A DNA stretch of 40,081 nt, taken from Armatimonadota bacterium. Lineage in GTDB: Bacteria > Armatimonadota > Fimbriimonadia > Fimbriimonadales > Fimbriimonadaceae. The position numbers were made by a program, and so were the translations under genes. The stretch lies in contig JAIOPU010000208.1 of the NCBI GenBank assembly GCA_021413725.1, positions 1 through 40,081 on the forward strand. Direction: 5' to 3'. The notes beneath the pieces are model-generated. The model ran no database searches, was not told the origin of the DNA, and was given only the letters and a program-made list of their open reading frames with translations. The number at the start of each line of letters is the position of its first letter. Position 1 is the first letter of the stretch. This document shows positions 37,514 to 40,081 of the stretch, one piece after another.

Positions 37514-38201
37514 TCAGCTTCCCGGCAAAGTCCTCAACCCCGGGCAACTCCAATGGCGGATCAGCCGGTCCGCCGACTCCGGCCACTGCGAATCCATTTT
37601 GCGATAATTTTGATGCGATTTCCCGCCAGCCATCGAGAGGATAGTTCTTGTCAGGGCTACTGGACCCGGTGTTGATCGTAATCAACTTCCGCCCGCGAAG
37701 GTCGGTGGGACATGCAGTCATTATCGGCATGATCGGGAGTTTGGGCTTTTCAAATTCTCCGAACCGTGCGAGGGTCTCGAACATCTGGTCGACTTTGTGC
37801 ACCGAAGTCGTGGTCACGACCGGGTTTAACCTTTTGGATAAGGCGTCTGTCGCGTTACACTGTACTCGGTTCTTCGCCCCGGACAACCTCAGTAAGAGAG
37901 CGGTTTTTGTATGGCCTTGGAAGTCCACGCCGAAGTCCAATCCGATGTGTCGCAATCCAGTGTAGAACTTAAGTTGATCGCGCCATGTGTTCAAGTTCCA
38001 TCGTGCATTCTTCCACTTTTTCCTCGGAAGAAGGTAGTAATGTTGCACCAATCGCACGTCGTCAATGGCGGACTCAAATCCTTGTTCGGAGGCAAACCAA
38101 AACTCCGCATCTGGCCTGGCGAGACGGACGGAAGTGATCGGCCACGCCGCCATAATCACGTCGCCGATCGCGCGGTAGCGCAAAAAAAGCCACTTTTCCA
38201 T
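37455..38201 (-). CDS. Glycosyltransferase family 9 (heptosyltransferase-like), truncated, probable pseudogene
   Basis: GT9 enzymes add heptose or other core sugars to lipid A. From ATG 38201 (TGATG with the stop of the acyltransferase gene) the frame gives 248 residues: FLRYRAIGDVIMAAWPITSV, HIGLDFGVDFQGHTKTALLL with RLSGAKNRVQCNA, then the start of the second Rossmann domain (LITINTGSSSPDKNYPLDGW, VAGVGGPADPPLELPGVEDF). After AGKLSFRESL similarity ends and eighteen unrelated residues lead to a stop. The missing part would hold the donor-binding DTGxxH region, and family members have about 330-350 residues, so roughly 80-100 are lost. A perfect palindrome, GCTTTCGCGAAAGC (37500-37513), sits at the break. 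The product is unlikely to be active. Confidence 0.8.
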   Translation of the reverse strand: MEKWLFLRYRAIGDVIMAAWPITSVRLARPDAEFWFASEQGFESAIDDVRLVQHYYLLPRKKWKNARWNLNTWRDQLKFYTGLRHIGLDFGVDFQGHTKTALLLRLSGAKNRVQCNATDALSKRLNPVVTTTSVHKVDQMFETLARFGEFEKPKLPIMPIMTACPTDLRGRKLITINTGSSSPDKNYPLDGWREIASKLSQNGFAVAGVGGPADPPLELPGVEDFAGKLSFRESLSLPRHDSAKCSDP

Positions 38202-39118
38202 CAATCGAGCAGTCCTCGTTGGCGTGCACTTTTCCATCGGTCATGAAACCAGAGCCATTGCTCGGGATAGCGCTTGACAATGCGCTCTAGGGAACCGTGA
38301 ATCGCGCGCATCATCCCTTCGCCTTTGGCTTCGTAACCTGGTTCTGGTTCAAGCGCAGGCTCGAAAATTATTCGATATTTCTGCGGCCCCTCGTAAGCGC
38401 ACCATCCACAGACCACCACCGACTTCGTCCGAGCCTGGATGACTCCAGGGCCAAGTACAGTTCCTGCTGTCTTCCCAAAGAGCGGAATGAATATCTCGTC
38501 CTCGTTTTGATCCGGCAGAATTCCAACCATCTCATTGCGACGCAAGGTTTCCAGAATGCCCTTTGCAGCTCCGCCACGGGCGAGAAGTTTTGTGCCTGCT
38601 CCCGTGCGAATAGCATTAACCTTTTGGTTAAGAGAAGTATTACGTACATCGCGGGCCACGACCGTTAATTTGTAACCACTGAGGCTCAACCACTGGGCAA
38701 GAAGCTCCCAATTTCCAAAGTGCCCAGTGATAAAAATAACTCCCTTGCCTTCAGCAAGCGCGTTGTCCAAATATTGAAGCCCCTCAATTTCAACCATTTG
38801 GTTGAGTTGTTCTAGAGTGCGATTTGCGGAGGTGATGAAATCCGCAGTCGTGCGTCCGTAGTGTTCGAAAACCTTTTGGGCAAGTGCTTGCATTTCGGCT
38901 TCTGACATCTCTGGAAAGACCAAACGAAAATTCCGATAGGCTCTCTCGCGGTGCTTTTTGGAGGACTTGAACAGAAAACGTCCGAGTTTGGCACCCGCCT
39001 TTTCCGCTTCCACCGGAGATTTGCGAAGGAGCCATTTTTGAGCCTTCGAAAACACGGCATAGCCTAATCTCCCCTCTAGCTCGCGTCGTTTTTCTTTCCA
39101 AGTTGGTCGATCAGCCAT
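38201..39118 (-). CDS. Lipid A acyltransferase, LpxL/HtrB family
   Basis: LpxL/LpxM-type enzymes add secondary acyl chains to Kdo2-lipid IVA at the inner membrane; the family also includes phosphatidylinositol mannoside acyltransferases. The 305-residue protein has the family size. The active-site motif HxxxxE is in FITGHFGNWELLAQWL (His133, Glu138). Further signatures are VVARDVRNTSLNQKVN, LLARGGAAKGILETLRR, VGILPDQNEDE and PEQWLWFHDRWKSA at the C-terminus. A typical N-terminal membrane anchor is weak here. The 5' end overlaps lpxK by 43 nt and the 3' end overlaps the glycosyltransferase by 1 nt, so lpxK-lpxL-GT9 form one translational unit for lipid A and core. Confidence 0.9.
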   Translation of the reverse strand: MADRPTWKEKRRELEGRLGYAVFSKAQKWLLRKSPVEAEKAGAKLGRFLFKSSKKHRERAYRNFRLVFPEMSEAEMQALAQKVFEHYGRTTADFITSANRTLEQLNQMVEIEGLQYLDNALAEGKGVIFITGHFGNWELLAQWLSLSGYKLTVVARDVRNTSLNQKVNAIRTGAGTKLLARGGAAKGILETLRRNEMVGILPDQNEDEIFIPLFGKTAGTVLGPGVIQARTKSVVVCGWCAYEGPQKYRIIFEPALEPEPGYEAKGEGMMRAIHGSLERIVKRYPEQWLWFHDRWKSARQRGLLD

Positions 39119-40047
39119 TGTCGAAATTCTTCCTTAGGCTCGACACGAACCTCATAGTCCGCGATCAGCCACTGGTAGTCAGCGAGGTCAGGGCGTTCCA
39201 AAATCTTCACCCAATCCTTTGCCGAGCATAGAATTGTAGACCCTTTCGGCGTCATTTGTAGCAGAGACTCGCTTTGCAACGGGTCATGGTCGCCTTTGAT
39301 GAGCTTGCGCGAGAATCGCCAGCCGTGGTTTTCAAGGGACTCAAAAAATGCCTCGGGACGGGCCAGAGCACAAAGAACTAGGTCAACCTTTCGCGCTGTT
39401 GCCGGACTCCCATCGGACGTCGAAACAAGTCCCTCAGTGCGCACCACGTCAAACCTGTCGTTCGGAAAAATCAGGTCTGCTCGACCAGAGGTCAGCACCG
39501 TCTCTCGATAAGGCCCAGCTGGGAAACATAATCTATTCTCTGACTTCGGATCGATGACTATGGTCAAATCTTTTGCCAAGGGAAGATGCTGAAATCCGTC
39601 ATCCATCAGCATCACATGGTCGGGAAAATGCTCGTGGCACAGTGCGGCTGCGCGAACGCGATTGCGACCAATAATCAGCGGAACGGACGGCAATTTTATC
39701 CTCATCAGGGCAGGCTCATCCCCCCATCGGGAAGCCAACAATGGTCCTTCGGGAGCCAATGAAGCTTCTTCAGAACCGGGACTTCCGTACCCAGAAGCCG
39801 AGATTGCGACCTTGTGCCCTGCGTCAACCAAGATGCGAGCAATTTCAATGGTTAGAGGAGTTTTTCCGGTGCCCCCAACCCTCAAATTTCCAACACAGAT
39901 TACGGGCTGGTGAGGCCGTTTGGCACGCTTGATTCCCGTCTGATAAAGACCCAAATAAACCGCCCAACCGGCGGCATAAATGAACGACAGCGGTGCGAGG
40001 GCCACGCTAACAGGTTCAATTTTCTCCCAAAAAACCGGGTTTCCCAT
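39076..40047 (-). CDS. lpxK: Tetraacyldisaccharide 4'-kinase LpxK
   Basis: LpxK phosphorylates the 4' position of the lipid A disaccharide, giving lipid IVA, at the inner membrane. The 323-residue protein has the expected length. An N-terminal amphipathic or membrane segment (VALAPLSFIYAAGWAVYLGLYQ) is followed by the Walker A motif VICVGNLRVGGTGKTPLTIE (P-loop about 53-63). SASGYG, GDEPALMRIKLPSVPLIIGRNR and the Walker B-like VMLMDDGFQHLPLAKDL, also conserved in the family, come next. ALARPEAFFESLENHGW and GDHDP are C-terminal motifs. The start at 40047 directly follows the stop of another minus-strand gene by 1 nt. Together with lpxL and lpxD elsewhere in the window it shows that the organism makes lipid A. 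Confidence 0.95.
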   Translation of the reverse strand: MGNPVFWEKIEPVSVALAPLSFIYAAGWAVYLGLYQTGIKRAKRPHQPVICVGNLRVGGTGKTPLTIEIARILVDAGHKVAISASGYGSPGSEEASLAPEGPLLASRWGDEPALMRIKLPSVPLIIGRNRVRAAALCHEHFPDHVMLMDDGFQHLPLAKDLTIVIDPKSENRLCFPAGPYRETVLTSGRADLIFPNDRFDVVRTEGLVSTSDGSPATARKVDLVLCALARPEAFFESLENHGWRFSRKLIKGDHDPLQSESLLQMTPKGSTILCSAKDWVKILERPDLADYQWLIADYEVRVEPKEEFRQWLIDQLGKKNDAS

Positions 40048-40048
40048 C

Positions 40049-40081
40049 TCAGAAGTAGGCGATGGTCACGCCCGCCCCACC
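40049..40081 (-). CDS. C-terminal ten residues of an upstream gene, possibly an outer-membrane barrel
   Basis: The minus frame entering from the right edge reads GGAGVTIAYF and stops at 40049-40051, 1 nt before the lpxK start. The strand-like end with a terminal Phe and Tyr two residues earlier is typical of outer-membrane barrels, but ten residues cannot identify it. The short gap suggests it shares the lpxK operon. Confidence 0.4.
   Translation of the reverse strand, partial: GGAGVTIAYF

Overview
This window looks like chromosomal DNA from a bacterium with two membranes and LPS. It carries lpxD, lpxK and an LpxL/HtrB-type acyltransferase, a Skp/OmpH chaperone, BamA, ftsZ, and the C-terminal scrap of a possible outer-membrane protein. 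Exported proteins ending in dockerin-like calcium-loop modules, a PEP-CTERM protein, unusual gene neighbourhoods and moderate GC with many short operons suggest a non-proteobacterial lineage. Armatimonadota (Fimbriimonadia-like) is my best guess from memory, not a proven assignment. No phage, transposon, CRISPR array or rRNA was seen.

Layout. Positions 1-4146 (minus): envelope operon bamA - skp/ompH - unknown lipoprotein - lpxD (cut by the window edge). Positions 4147-4475: a gene-free stretch with a series of hairpins and a plus-strand terminator. Positions 4476-11752 (minus): tatD, a NAGPA-type phosphodiester glycosidase, an LD-carboxypeptidase, an alpha/beta hydrolase, a GH76-like glycosidase, a large exported dockerin-tailed protein and an MmcQ/YjbR protein. 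Positions 11810-16015: a macrodomain gene (plus), a minus operon of E2 acyltransferase - class I amidotransferase - biotin-carrier protein, and a divergent threonine-dehydrogenase-like gene. Positions 16106-21147: an unknown gene, comM (plus), a PEP-CTERM protein (minus) and a TPR protein (plus). Positions 21199-27569 (minus): ctlX-like, a second dockerin-tailed exported protein with a palindromic operator, and an operon of two ABC ATPases with two permeases. Positions 27651-29805 (minus): a toxin-antitoxin-like winged-helix/nucleotidyltransferase pair, then ftsZ. Positions 29963-36238 (plus): oxidoreductase - nfo, two paralogous membrane proteins, a haem-containing sugar dehydrogenase, efp and alr. 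Positions 36278-40081: tRNA-Thr(GGT), an acyltransferase without a clear start, a truncated family 9 glycosyltransferase, the LpxL-like gene and lpxK.

How they fit together. The two ends both serve the outer membrane: lipid A synthesis (LpxD, LpxK, LpxL, a core-sugar transferase) and protein insertion (Skp, BamA). Cell-wall and growth genes (ldcA, alr, ftsZ, efp) are scattered between. Three exported proteins carry C-terminal sorting or docking modules of two kinds.

Main points for a second look: (1) the winged-helix/nucleotidyltransferase pair with two operators spaced exactly 21 bp apart; (2) a recurring promoter layout in which the -10 hexamer lies only 6-9 nt from the start codon, suggesting widespread leaderless mRNAs; (3) a C-terminal module shared by the two dockerin-tailed proteins; (4) a possible switch-like RNA beside bamA; (5) the tRNA-Thr/acyltransferase/broken glycosyltransferase junction; (6) a 20-bp perfect palindrome just downstream of a TATAAT promoter.
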